Below, piece after piece: positions 1 through 10,560 of a stretch of DNA of 64,000 nucleotides. The first letter of the stretch is position 1; every line of letters starts with the position of its first letter. A program made the translations under genes and the position numbers. Below the pieces are notes generated by a model. It had not been told where the DNA came from, searched no databases, and saw nothing but the letters and a program-made list of their open reading frames with translations. The stretch covers positions 2,165,765-2,229,764 of the forward strand of contig NW_004454267.1 in NCBI RefSeq assembly GCF_000283155.1, read 5' to 3'. This DNA is from Ceratotherium simum simum (lineage: Eukaryota; Chordata; Mammalia; Perissodactyla; Rhinocerotidae).

Positions 1-175
1 AGCCTCTGTGCTCTGAGAACTCTTTGTATCTCTCTCTGATTAGCACTTTCCACATTGTTTTTTTTTTAAATCTGTTTACCAGACTATCTTTTTTATTAGA
101 AAGTGAATTCCTCCAGGGGGAAGGCTCTGTCTTATTTCTGTGTGTATCCACAGGGCCTGTGGCTGCACCTCCACA
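1..175 (+). repeat. L2 LINE 3' tail fragment (probable)
   Basis: The text around 90-170 follows the L2 3' tail in sense orientation: a stretch like 'gaattcctccaggggg', then a clause like 'ctctgtcttatttctgtgtgt', then a 'tatccacagggcctg' motif. The end with the AATAAA-like tail is missing. The element is old and diverged, so the family call is tentative. Confidence 0.4.
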
Positions 176-564
176 GTGAAGGATAATCCATTCTTTGCCA
201 ATTGAATGCATTAAGTTGCATTAACACTTGCTCACCCTCACATCCACCTGGAGGGGGCAGGTCTCGCAGGGCAGACTCGCTGCTCTTTTTCTTTTGTTTT
301 GTGTGTTGTCTCACATCCAGCATAAGAGCATCTACACAAATCTAAGAGAAACCCAGGATAATTGAACAATACGGCTTCCTTCTTTGGAGCGCTAGCTATT
401 TTACATATATCATCCCTAATTCTCAGAGTGCTCTTGCAAGGTCATTGAGGCTGGAATGGGAGGAAGATATGTGAAATGACGTGTGCAGTCAGTCTCCTCC
501 CCACTCCTACCTGTTAAGGGGGGAAAATCCCGCTCTAGCTCCCGAGATTTTGTTCATTGGGCAG
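176..564. other. Unassigned single-copy-looking sequence
   Basis: No repeat, exon or RNA gene is recognised here. It contains short G- and C-rich patches but no conserved coding frame. Confidence 0.4.
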
Positions 565-1107
565 CGTGATGGTTAATTTTATGTGTCACCTTGACTGGGC
601 CACGGGTGCCCAGACATTTGGTCAAACATTCTGGGTTTGTCTGTGAGGGTGTTTCTGGATGAGATTAACATCTGAATCGGTAGACTGGGTAAAGCAGACT
701 GCCCTCCTTAACGTGGGTGGGCTCCATCCAATCAGTTGAAGGCCTGAATAGAACAAAAAGGCTGAATCTCCCTCGAAAAAGAGAGCTCCTCCTGTGTGAC
801 TGTTTGGAGCTGGGATATTGGTCTTTTCTGGCCTTTGGACTCAAACTGAAACCAGCTCTTCTTGGGCCTCGAGCCTGCAGGCTTTTGGGCTGGAACTCAC
901 ACCATCAGCTCTCCTGGGTATCTGGCTTGCTGACTATAGATCTTGGGACTTGTCAGCCTCCGTAATTGTATTTCCTTATCATAAGTCGCTTTGTATATAT
1001 ATGTATATTATATATATAAGCATTATTTGGATTTTGCTAAATAAACAGAACGAATAGGATATGCAATGCATATCCTATTGTTTCTCTGGAGAACCTTGAC
1101 TAGTACA
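565..1107 (+). mobile_element. LTR-like element, probable ERVL-MaLR class solo LTR
   Basis: The element begins cgtgatggttaattttatg (an original TG now reads CG) and ends gaaccttgactagtaca, so it has the TG...CA form of a retroviral LTR. The 5-bp sequence ggcag lies directly before it (560-564) and directly after it (1108-1112), a target-site duplication of the length expected for ERVL/MaLR elements. The text matches a widespread mammalian repeat whose exact family name I am not certain of. Near the 3' end the usual AT-repeat is followed by a small inverted duplication. There is no internal retroviral coding region, so it is a solo LTR. Confidence 0.65.
1053..1079. repeat. Perfect 13-bp inverted repeat, 1-base loop
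   Basis: The arms aataggatatgca and tgcatatcctatt are exact reverse complements separated by one base. They sit in the 3' part of the LTR-like element, where only one copy of the 'tatcctattg' motif would normally be present. This suggests a local inverted duplication after insertion. Confidence 0.85.
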
Positions 1108-1217
1108 GGCAGAATCCAAATGATGCTAAAATGGGGAAGAAAACTAAAGAAATAAGAGAGGCTTATTTGATATGTATAAAAATAATTTTAAAAATACTAA
1201 AGCAGGAAGAGAAGTAG

Positions 1218-1495
1218 AAAAACAGAAGAACCTCAGGGCCAGCCAGGCATAGTGGTTAAGTTCACATGCTCTGCTGCAGCAGCCTGGGGTTCGTGGGTTC
1301 AGATCCCAGGCATGGACCTATGCACTGCTTATCAAGCCACACTCTGGCAGGCATCCCACATATAAAATAGAGGAAGACGGGTGCAGATGTTAGCACAGGG
1401 ACAATCTTCCTCAGCAAAAAGAGGTGGATTGGCAACGGATGTTAGCTCAGGGCTAATCTTCCCCACACACACATATACAAAAACAGAAGATCCTC
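1218..1495 (+). mobile_element. ERE-type tRNA-derived SINE, old copy, with target-site duplication
   Basis: The body (about 1235-1478) starts agggccagccaggcatagtg and contains the diverged tRNA-like head (agtggttaag, then gggttcagatcccagg), then two copies of the perissodactyl tail motif 'gatgttagctcagggc'. The 17-bp sequence at 1218-1234 recurs at 1479-1495 with one mismatch, giving the target-site duplication. CpG decay and internal deletion mark it as one of the older ERE copies in the window. It lies on the plus strand and ends in a short CA/A-rich tail. Confidence 0.85.
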
Positions 1496-1831
1496 CTAGG
1501 TTGGATATGAAGAAGCATTTGGGGCAGTACAGAGAAATCAGAAGGACAGTTTTGTAAGGAATCATTCCTAAATATGAGAGAGACTGAGACAGAGAAACAG
1601 AGCAAGAAGTTTTAAGAAACAGGGAGGAAATTGGAATTTATTCCCTTCTGTGCCATTTTCTCAAGAGTTTGTGTGAAGCTTTGATTTGTTTTCAACTATA
1701 TTTTCTGATAAAAATGAGACATATGTAAGACAGGGCCACATAGGGCGCTAGTTGTATGTGGGTTACAATGTGTGTTTATAGTCCCACAAATAGGTTGAGC
1801 ATTTGGGGGTGGGTTATGGGTGTGTGAGAAT
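1496..1831. other. Unassigned sequence
   Basis: No feature is recognised. The sequence leads into the pyrimidine tract that follows. Confidence 0.4.
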
Positions 1832-1916
1832 CTCTCTCTCTCTCTCTCTCTGCATCTCGCTTTCTATTTATCTCTCCTTCCTTCTTTCTCTCTCTTCCTC
1901 CGTCTTTCCTCCCTGA
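1832..1916. repeat. (TC)n microsatellite and pyrimidine-rich tract
   Basis: About eleven TC dinucleotides in a row are followed by an imperfect C/T-rich stretch with cctt and ttcc units. It is a simple-sequence tract and likely polymorphic in length. Confidence 0.85.
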
Positions 1917-3059
1917 TGTAACTAATCTATTTAGCTAAGGATACGGAACCCACTGGAATCAAGGTGACCACACAGAACAGGGGTCACTGCTGCACATCTC
2001 CATGTAGCTGCCCTTGGCCCCCAGGGTCTCTGAAAGGTACACCTTTACATGCCCCAGATTCGGAGAGTCCCATTCTTATTACAATCCTTGATTTTTAAAT
2101 ACTCAAGGTGCCCATGAGAATTGAAAACTAACTTTCACTGACAAACTATACACTTCCATTTGAGGACATTTTTGTGAAAAAAGAAAATGATTTCTCCTGG
2201 TTCTCAAACCCAAATTCAGTATTAGCAAGGCCGTGTCCTCATCAGAGGTAACAGGAGAAAGGGCAGAGTCAATTCTTCGGTCTCCCTGGAACAAATATCT
2301 GCCTGTAGCATTCGAGGAGTCAAGAACGCTCATTTCCCTGCCAGCAAAGCTTGCAAAGTTATATTGACATCATCAAGATAACTCACCTTATGAATAGAAG
2401 AGACAAGATTTGAATCCAGGTCTACCTGACCCTAAAGCCCATGCTTATATACTCTCATCTCTGCACAGCCAGTGCTCAATACATAGGTACCAAATTAGGC
2501 CATTGTGACTCCCAGGCAGGGACCATCCCACAAGCCAGTTCAGCTGTGAGAAGGCACCCAAAGAGTCAACAGTTTTTCCTAAACAGCCACAGATCTCCTC
2601 TGAAGGCTCCAAGTGAAGCAGCTGATGCATCTGCATGACCAGTCCCCACAGGTCAGGTCCTATCAGATATGGACCCAACTCAAGCCGGTTATTTGTGTGG
2701 TCAAATAACTCTTCAAACAAATTCTCAGTTGGCAACCAAGAGGCATGACATGACTTACTGAAGTTCGTTATAGGAAAAAAGTGTCAGGTAATTCAGTCTC
2801 CTTGGGGGCCTCAGGTCAGAGATTTTCAGTCTAAATTTTATTTTATTTTGCTCCAAATAGAAACAGGCAATTAAAGATGTCCAGAGAAATTTGCTTTGGA
2901 GGTAAAAAGGTGCTAAGACTGTATTGGAATGTTCTAAAGCATTCCAAATGTCAAATAGTAATGGTCATAAAAAGGAAAGTTGAATATTAAAGATGAATTG
3001 CTGCAATTGAAATGCTATAAAATATGATAGCCTCTTTCAGAATTTTAACATTCATAGAG
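1917..3059. other. Mostly unassigned; MIR fragment near 2395-2455
   Basis: The segment near 2395-2455 (gatttgaatccaggtctacc, then cccatgcttatatact) reads as the antisense tRNA-like part of a MIR SINE. The rest shows no recognisable repeat or coding frame. Confidence 0.4.
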
Positions 3060-3185
3060 GATTAGAACTGCACACAGCCCTGGAGATGTTTGCCAACATC
3101 CTCACCTCCAAATCCCCAAAACTGGTGAAACTGAGGTACAACCCAGAACTTGAACTCAAATTTCATGACTCTCAAGCCAGTGAAC
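3060..3185 (-). repeat. MIR SINE fragment, antisense
   Basis: The order 'ggtgaaactgaggtacaaccc', 'agaacttgaactcaaatttc', 'atgactctcaagccagtg' follows the antisense MIR core (gaaactgaggc, then ggattcgaaccc, then ctgactcc). It is strongly diverged. Confidence 0.5.
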
Positions 3186-5544
3186 TCACTTGTTAATTTG
3201 GAATGTAAGAACTACATATTTATAACAGATGACAATTTCTACCCTTATGTCAAATTTCTGCCCCATGTCCTACCATGGAACAGCTGTGTGATCTTCAGCA
3301 CGTTACTTAACTGCTCTGAATCAGTTTTCTGCATCCACATAAAAGTCCCACAAAACAGGTTTTTGTGCAGCCTAAATGAAATTTTATGCAAGAATATGTA
3401 TTGCACAACAAAGTAATCCAGAAATGGAAGGCTCCGATTCTTCGGGAAGAATCCACCAGCCCTCCATCGGGCCAAGTGGATTACATTTTCGTAAAGGGAC
3501 ACAATCGCTCCTGTAATGTCAACGTTTTGTGCTTTCCCTCAAAAGATCAAAGTGAAAGATGCTCGTACTCTTGATGTGCCTGAGATAAGTCTTAATCTAA
3601 CTCTGTAGCACAGATCTGCCCTGACCTGCTCTCAAGAGCATCTTTCTCCCTAGGCAGGACTGAAACTTCAACTTCTGGAGTCAATAGGTTCGAGGCATTA
3701 TGAAAATGTTACAGAGGGGAGGTTCATTCATCGAATCGTCGTCAGCTTATCCTCATTAAATTACCACATTAACCAATTCGGACAAGATCTCTAAGAGAAT
3801 GGGACACAAGGTGGATAAGCTTTGATGGAGACAAGGTAAAAGAATACTGTCTTAATGTATTTCTCCCTGAGGGAGGATACAGTTCCTCACAGAGGGGAAG
3901 GCTGAGCAACATGACGACCAAGGAAGCCTTGTAGGGCACGGAAGAAGAGAAGTGGGGGATAAAGACGAAAACGGGTTCCTAATCCCAGAGGGTGTCCTGG
4001 GAAGAACACTGAAGCATTGATTAGACACCCAACAGTCATTAGTTACCAGTGTGGTTATGGGTGAATTTCTTAGTGTCTCATATTCAAAAAAGGCTTTTGT
4101 AGGGACCTAATGAGCTCAGGGAGGAGGAAGCGCTTGGAAAGGAATTGTGATTCTTTGGATGTAGGAGGATGCGGGAGGATGCAGGAGGTCATTGGAAGTC
4201 TCTCAGGCTCTGGCTTGAGAAACCAGGTAGATGAAACACGATACGATGGAAGAAAAATATAGTTGAGGAGAAAGCGTTCAGGGTGGGCTGCATCGAGGGT
4301 CCTGTGCTCGTGAGACCTCCAAATGGGGATGTGCAGTAGGCTGTTGGACACACAGAACTGTTGAGCCAGATGTTCTCAGGAACTGGACCAATAATCAGAC
4401 ATCTCATCCCTGTCTGGGCTGGAGTTGCTCTGACTCTGACAGCTGGCCCTCCTGGTACTCGATTCATTATTACTAATCCTCCAGGGCCCTGAGACCCCTC
4501 CACAGGATCCTCTCTCCTTCCCTTCCACATAAATCAGCACGAGAACCACGCTAAGTCCCAGGTGATAAATGAAGCCCTTCCCCAAAGAGTTTGGCCCAAG
4601 CCCAAAGCAGCAGTTTGCCTGTCGATTTATTATCCATTTAAATCATCCTTGCCTCTTCTGACAAAATCTTAATGACAAAATATAGGTGATCTTCCAAGAG
4701 AGGGAAAAGCTATATTTTTGCAACTGGAAATTAGAAATGTATTATTAACAATGAACATTAATTATATATTTTAATGCTCACATGGGAGAGGTGATGGGGC
4801 ATAATTTGTAGAGAGGCATGGGGGGGCTGGAACCTAGCAGGATCATTTTATTAAGCGAGGATCCTATTTCTTGCACCCGTGAATATTTCACTTGGAATAT
4901 TTACTCCATCCTTTTATTCAGCCATTTCTTCTTCACGAAGCGGCAGTTTTAGACAAGTCTTTTCTCTTTCCCAATCTTGTTCTTGAGAGAATGACACTTA
5001 TCCAGAAATTATGTAGGATTCTGAAAAAGAGTATCCTGAAAACCGAATTAAAATTTACTCAGTGACCAGGAAAATCTGAATTAGCGATGGAGGCCCCGTG
5101 ACCACTGAAGGCTGTGAACAGCTCTATGGGAAAAGGATATGAGGTGGTCTCAGTGTTGATATCACTTGCTCCAGAAGGTCTTTCTAATAATCTAATTCCT
5201 GGGTCCAAGTCTTCCCAGGTTCTCCCACAGTGCCCTGTCCTGCCCCCAGCAGAGCCCCCACTAGGATGTCCTAATTGTCTACGAATAAGACGCATGTCCC
5301 ACTCCAAATGTGCCCATATTTTGAATGGATGGCCAAGCATAGATTTTGAGAAGCTGTACAGCTCATCAGAACTGAACATTTTCACAAATATGCAGAAAGT
5401 AAACACACACGACTTAGACCGCTGTACATGTGATGAACTTCATGAGGGCAGAAGTGCTTGCCATTCTTACAGCGACATCGCTAGCAGGCACAGAGGACCC
5501 CACTCCTGCTGCTTCAACGTATGGCATGAAACGAAATCTCTCTC
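3186..5544. other. Unassigned sequence, no gene recognised
   Basis: This is low-repeat sequence. The AT-rich part near 3700-3830 contains attaaattaccacattaacc, a homeodomain-like cluster. The longest chance open frame of the window lies at 5114-5683 and runs into a MIR, which argues against coding. An L2-like phrase (cttcatgagggcagaagtgc) is visible near 5440. Confidence 0.4.
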
Positions 5545-5725
5545 TTCCTTTTACCTACTGAATATGGTATCATTCCGTCCTCACAACCTCACAGCAAGAT
5601 ACTCTTCATTATATGCACATTTGATAGGAGAAATAAGCTCTCCAGTGACGCGCTGGTACATGCTAGAACTGGGTTTGAACTGAAGACTGAGTCCAAAGCT
5701 TATGTATTTAACCACTTCATATAAC
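5545..5725 (-). repeat. MIR SINE, antisense
   Basis: The sequence reads as antisense MIR: cattccgtcctcacaacctc, a 'gcaagatactcttcattat' equivalent of the bivalent core, then ctagaactgggtttgaactg. It ends in aaccacttcatataacac, the antisense of the tRNA-like head. Confidence 0.65.
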
Positions 5726-5794
5726 ACTATTCAAATGTTTCCAACATTGGGTGAACTTGGGAAAGATAATGATAATCCTAGTCATAAACAACAG

Positions 5795-6022
5795 CAACCA
5801 TTACCATTTATTGATGGCATACCAAGAGCTTTGCATACATTATCTTGTTAGTTATCCCAACAATCACATAAAGTAGGTATAGTTATCTTCCCTATTTTAT
5901 TCATGAGAAAAGTGAGGATCAGAGAGGTTAAGCAACTTGCCCAGGCACACACAGCTTATAAGTGTGGAATCAAAAACAGAATTCACATCTTTCTGACTCC
6001 AAAGCAGGTGACTTTTCACCTT
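5795..6022 (-). repeat. MIR SINE, antisense, near full length
   Basis: A clear antisense MIR: ttattgatggcataccaaga, attatcttgttagttatccc, gagaggttaagcaacttgcc, then ttctgactccaaagcaggtg. All segments are in the expected order over about 225 bp. Confidence 0.85.
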
Positions 6023-6564
6023 GGCATCAACGCAGCAGTCTCAAAGACTTACGTTGATTTTCTTACCAATTGACCAGAGAGCAGCTGACTATCCCGCACT
6101 GCGCTTCCTAAACTATCTCATTTTGACTGTGACAGACCGCAGACTCAAAAGGCCCAGTCCAGAGCCCCAGCTCTCTGCCGCAGGACCACTCTGGGCCTAG
6201 GGGTCCAGAAGCACCACTTCTTTTCCAGTGTAAAAACTTCCACTGGACTTGGAAATCCAGTGTTGTCTGGGTGAAGAACTCTGTTAGAGAAGAGTCTATA
6301 AGACATTTTACTCTGGTTATCTTCTGGAACACGTTAAGGGCCAAGCCCTCTAATGAAGGCTAAAGGTCACCAGTGTGGTTTTTGTGGTAAGTGCTAAGAA
6401 TTTCCCATAAGAGTACAATTGAAACCCTAAACAAACGACGTTATGTTTAGTTGTGTGTGCAAATAAAATTACGCGCATTCCCTAATTAGAGTACAAAGTT
6501 CAAAAGACCATTTAGATTTCATGGAGAACGGTTAATGACAGGGGAACATTCTTACGCAAACACG
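6023..6564. other. Unassigned sequence
   Basis: Nothing is recognised as a gene or repeat. The part at 6400-6560 is AT-rich with octamer-like (tgcaaataaa) and homeodomain-like (ctaattag) words. Confidence 0.35.
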
Positions 6565-6800
6565 CTAAGGAAAAAAAAGATCAGGTGTGAAACTGTACGT
6601 AGTATATGATCATAATTAGGTAAATTATCTAAAAGGTGTGTGGGGTGGAGACTCTGAAGGTAAATTACACCAAAATGCCAACAATGGTTGCTGATAACTG
6701 GCATCATGGAGACTTTTAATTTTCTCTTTTCTTATACTTTGTTGAATTTTCCAAATTCTCCTCAATGAAAATATTTGCCTTTGTCATGGGGGGTAATAAA
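6565..6800 (+). mobile_element. L1/HAL1-type LINE 3' end, old
   Basis: The pattern aactgtacgtagtatatgat, caacaatggttgctgataac, then ttatactttgttgaattttc followed by ctcaatgaaaatatttgcc is the 3' UTR of old L1M/HAL1 elements in sense orientation. It lacks a long A tail. Confidence 0.6.
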
Positions 6801-7779
6801 CATGTAAGTAACTACGATCTGTTAGGTTATAATATTAAAATTTATATGGAGGTCTAATATTATAAATTTGATAGTGAACTTGAAAGGAGGAGAAAAGCTT
6901 TCGGATTTTGCTCCTGTGTCCGTTCACCATTAGAGAGCATTTTGTTTGCATATTTTCTCTTCATTCCTTTCCTTCGAGATAATGGAGTTAGAATATCTGT
7001 GTTAAACAAACATACCTGAAGGCCTAGGAGCCAATTATAGCCCTCCTCCCAGCCCCAGGAGATGGGAGAGGAAGAGTATCTACTCTCCCTGCGTCTGATA
7101 CATATATTTAGGCTGGGTATAGATGACCCCTCTCTGGACAAAGGATAATATTGTAATCACTCCTGATTATGTTTCTGCTACCACTATACTATTTGTCACA
7201 GGGGCAATTACTGTATTGTGTTGGAAGGAGGAGGAAAGAGGAGATCTGAGAAGTCATAGTAATTTGAAGACATAATATCTTTATGAAAGCCTTCTCTTCA
7301 GAATCAAAACCCTGTCCCCTTTCTCCCATCCAGACGTTCTGGATATGGGATATACCTTGTGGCCGGCAAAATTTCCTAAGTTTCTGCAGGACAGAATATC
7401 TGTCTTAATTTATGTTTCCCTGGGACCGTAGAAACCATAACTTCAGTGAAAAACAAATAGGTCCCGGTGACTATAATAAAGTCCATGTAATTTTCCACTG
7501 ACTTTTTTTTCTGAAAATAGCAGTTACTTCTTTCAAGTCTATGGTGAACTTTACACCATTTTCTAAGCAAGTCAATTTTTGAGAGCCACTCTTAATTTTG
7601 GACTAATGACAACTTGATAAAAAAAGAAACCAGGAAGATATGTCATGAGAGCTGCCAGTCCATCTTCTAATGACCCAGATTCCCTTCTTCAAGGCCAAAG
7701 CTATAACTTTAATATGAAAATATATGTTCATGGTGGTCCTTCCCAATGCCTATTAAGCCAGGGATGAGGCAAGAAGCGG
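6801..7779. other. Unassigned sequence
   Basis: This is AT-rich single-copy-looking sequence. I see no repeat, exon or RNA gene. Confidence 0.35.
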
Positions 7780-8110
7780 AAAAGATCGACAGTATATTTT
7801 CATTCAATCTCTCTTAAAATAATGATGCATGCAACTTCATGTCATTACTTTTTAATGATCTTAGCCTAGTTAATAGCACAGTAATATTCCAAAAAGGAGC
7901 AGGGAATTATTTCCACATTTAATTTTCATTGCAAAAGTGAAAGGCGCTCTCTCTCCTTTTTTTTTTTTTCTGCCAGAGAAGCTGTCTGCTGCCTATGACT
8001 GCATTAGCTCTGCTACATTACAGCTGAGCTAATGGATCAAAACCAAGTGATTAGTTTCCTACTCTTGAGCATTTCCAAGTACCGACTGACTGGCTCCCAG
8101 AAACTTGGAC
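7780..8110. other. Candidate conserved non-coding element
   Basis: This repeat-free stretch shows little sign of decay and is dense in words typical of developmental enhancers: ttaatgatcttagcctagtt, a poly-T run, ctgctacattacagctgagc, and aatggatcaaaaccaagtga with nearby gattag. No coding frame is present. The call rests on composition and motif density only; conservation cannot be measured from one sequence. Confidence 0.3.
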
Positions 8111-8339
8111 ATGGTTTTCAATGCCTACATGAAGTTTGCTTGATTCTCCATCAAGTCAGGGCCTTTTGACCTTCCAACAAACTTGACTGGAGATTCATCA
8201 TATGCGTTCCTTTGGGTGTCTGGGTTGCACAGGATAACTAGGAAAGAGGACTTATGGGGAGTATAATAGAGACCCTACATCTCCTCTTAGATTTTCAGGC
8301 TTAGTCAGAAGTCCAGATGATCCAAAGTGGCCTCATACA

Positions 8340-8480
8340 AGGACTGACCATTCATTCATTAATTCACTCATCTGTTCATTCATCAGAGACTGTGTGCCAG
8401 GCACCATCCTATGCCCTTGGCGTACTGTCCTGAACACCATAGAAATGGTTCCCTGTACTTGAGCTCATAGCAGTAATATT
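8340..8480 (-). repeat. L2 LINE 3' end, antisense
   Basis: A (CATT)n-like start (cattcattcattaattcact) is followed by actgtgtgccaggcaccatc and cctgtacttgagctcatag. This is the antisense L2 terminal sequence (attca repeats, gtgccaggcac, ctcatggagct). Confidence 0.8.
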
Positions 8481-8574
8481 TTCAGTATGCAATTTTCTCA
8501 ATAAAAGATGTTCTTGATTGTAACAAGGACAATGGATTTAATGGGAACTTTTCGGGGGAGGGAGAAGGAAAAAA

Positions 8575-9670
8575 GCAGCAAACCAACTTAAATACTGACA
8601 AAGATGGGAAGATGCATCCCAAATAATATTAAATGTGGAAAAAAAATAAAAATATACCTTTAAACCACCATGAGATGCCACTATCCACCCAACAGAATGG
8701 CTCAAGTTAAAAAGATTGACAACACCATACATTGGCAAGGATGTAGGCAACCGTAATTCTCACACACTGTTGGTGGGAAGGTGAAACGGGTCAACCACTT
8801 TGTAAAAATTTCTGGCAGTTTCTTATAATACTAAACACACAACTATACTATCACCCAGCTGTTCTACTCCTAGACAGTTATCTAAGAGAAATGAAAGCAT
8901 ATGTCCACAAAAGACTTGTACAGTAATGACAGTAGCAACTCTATGCATCAGAGCCAAAAACTGGCACAGTTGTTCATCAACAGGAGAATCAATGAACCAA
9001 CTATACTGTCTTCATTCAATGGAGTACTAGTCAATAAGCAAAAGAAACTGATACATGCAACAATGTAGATGAAGTGCACAGACATCATGCTAAGTGAAAT
9101 AAGTCAAAGATGAAAGAGTAGATAGGATATGATTCCATTTATATGAAACTAGAACAGGCAAAACTAAGCTATGGTGGAAAAAATCAGAGCAGTTACTGCC
9201 TCTGGAGGAGAAGGGAGTGGAGACTGACAGGGAAGAGAATCCAAGCAACTTTCTGGGGTGACAGTAATGTCCTATGTCTTGATAGGTACTTGGGTTACAC
9301 AGGTGTATTCATTTGTCAAAACTCATTTAATGCTCCACTTAAGAACTGTGCATTTCATTGTATGTAAATTTTACAAGAAAAAAAAGAACTATAAACAAAT
9401 ATTGAACTCTAATTAATGATATGCATGCTGATGTCTGCAACTTACTTTGAAATGCATCAAGAATATAAGATGGATGGATGGATGGATGGATGGATGGATG
9501 GATGGATGGATGGATGGAAGGAAGGATGGATAAAGAGATGATGGATGGATATGTGATAAAGCAAACAGAGTAAAATATAATTCTAGAAACTAAGTGGTTG
9601 GTATATGGGTGTTCACTGTAAAATTCAACCTTTCTGTATGTTGAAATTAGCACAAGAAAGCATTAGAAAA
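8575..9670 (+). mobile_element. LINE-1 (L1M class) 3' end, 5'-truncated
   Basis: The sense-strand text follows the end of L1 ORF2 and the 3' UTR: aaccaccatgagatgccact, ttggcaaggatgtaggcaac, actatactgtcttcattcaatggag, atgctaagtgaaataagtca, tgattccatttatatgaaac, ggtgacagtaatgtcctatg, tgtctgcaacttactttgaa, tatgtgataaagcaaacaga and ttggtatatgggtgttcact. The last blocks are the L1MB/L1MC-type 3' terminus. Frameshifts and stops remove any ORF2 function. The tetranucleotide tract at 9470-9531 lies at the point in the 3' UTR where these subfamilies carry a simple repeat. Confidence 0.9.
9470..9531. repeat. (ATGG)n tetranucleotide microsatellite
   Basis: About twelve uninterrupted ATGG units (9470-9517) are followed by two AAGG variants and further ATGG. 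It sits inside the L1 3' UTR and is a probable length polymorphism. Confidence 0.95.
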
Positions 9671-10035
9671 ATATATCTTTGAATCAAGTAACTATAGTAG
9701 ATGAAATGTGTCCCCAGCATCCTTCCATCTCCCCATCTAGGCCCCTTTTAAACTTTGTTTCCCATTTAAAGAACCCATAATTCCCATGTTATGCTTTCTG
9801 AAAACTCAAGGTCATTCCCTGCATCCTGTCCCATTAAATAAAATGAAAAATCAACAAATGTGAACTTGTTAAGGCATTAAAATACGTAGATGTAGGTGTC
9901 CCTTACACTGGGGTATTTATATTTTAATCCAATAATTTATTTAACATTAATTAATTAATTATCTTTTAAATATCCCCCATTGCCTCTTTTTTCTCCTTAT
10001 GTTTAAATATATTTAACTACCATGTTTTGTGCAAC
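9671..10035. other. Unassigned AT-rich sequence
   Basis: No repeat or gene is recognised. It contains a short taattaatta run near 9948-9960. Confidence 0.35.
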
Positions 10036-10560
10036 TTCTGTGTACCAGCTACTATGCTAAGTGCTTTCGTAAATTATCATTATTGTAAACAACTCTGTGA
10101 TTTAGGCATCACTATCATTGCTTCACTGATGAGGAAACTAAGGCTCAAACAGTTTTATAAATTTTCTTGGGCTGGCCCCGTGGCTTAGTGGTTAAGTGCG
10201 TGCGCTCCGCTACTGGCGGCCCGGGTTCCGATCCCGGTTGCGCACCGACGCACCACTTCTCCGGCCATGCTGAGGCCGCGTCCCACATACAGAAACTAGA
10301 AGGATGTGTAACTATGACATACAACTATCTACTGGGGCTTTGGGGGGAAAAAGGAGGAGGATTGGCAATAGATGTTAGCTCAGAGCCGGTCTTCCTCAGA
10401 AAAAAGAGGAGGATTAGCACGGATGTTAGCTCAGGGCTGATCTTCCTCACAAAAAAAAAAAAAAAGAAAGAAATTTTCTTAAGGTTACACAGCTATTATA
10501 TGGCAAAGCCAGCATTCAAAACCTGGCGTGTCTGATTTTGAAGCCCATGCATTTTAACAT
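10036..10560 (-). repeat. MIR SINE, antisense, split by an ERE insertion
   Basis: The left part (10036-10158) reads gtgtaccagctactatgcta, caactctgtgatttaggcat, gatgaggaaactaaggctca. The right part (10481-10560) resumes with aaggttacacagctattata, then catgcattttaac. The two halves join into one antisense MIR. The break is the ERE SINE at 10169-10470 with its duplicated target. Confidence 0.85.
10159..10480 (+). mobile_element. ERE SINE, full length, intact Pol III boxes
   Basis: A perissodactyl tRNA-derived SINE. The body (10169-10470) starts gggctggccccgtggcttag. The A box tggcttagtgg (10181-10191) and B box ggttccgatcc (10224-10234) match the Pol III consensus. The CpG-rich middle (ctccggccatgctgaggccg) and two tail motifs of the 'gatgttagctcag' type follow, then an A-rich tail. 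The target-site duplication aaattttctt is exact at 10159-10168 and 10471-10480. The many surviving CpGs indicate a fairly recent insertion compared with the copy at 1235. Transcription is possible in principle but cannot be shown here. Confidence 0.95.

Noticed and set aside
9339..9653. Open frame with repeated Ser-Ile-His-Pro units
   Set aside because: This is the minus-strand translation of the ATGG microsatellite within the L1 3' UTR.
10181..10234. tRNA gene
   Set aside because: The A and B boxes belong to a tRNA-derived SINE with a long non-tRNA body, A-rich tail and target duplication. No complete cloverleaf is present.
10167..10535. 122-codon open frame
   Set aside because: It is the translation of an ERE SINE and its A-rich tail. 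The same peptide-like text appears in the other ERE copies (16954-17169, 58692-58931 on the minus strand).
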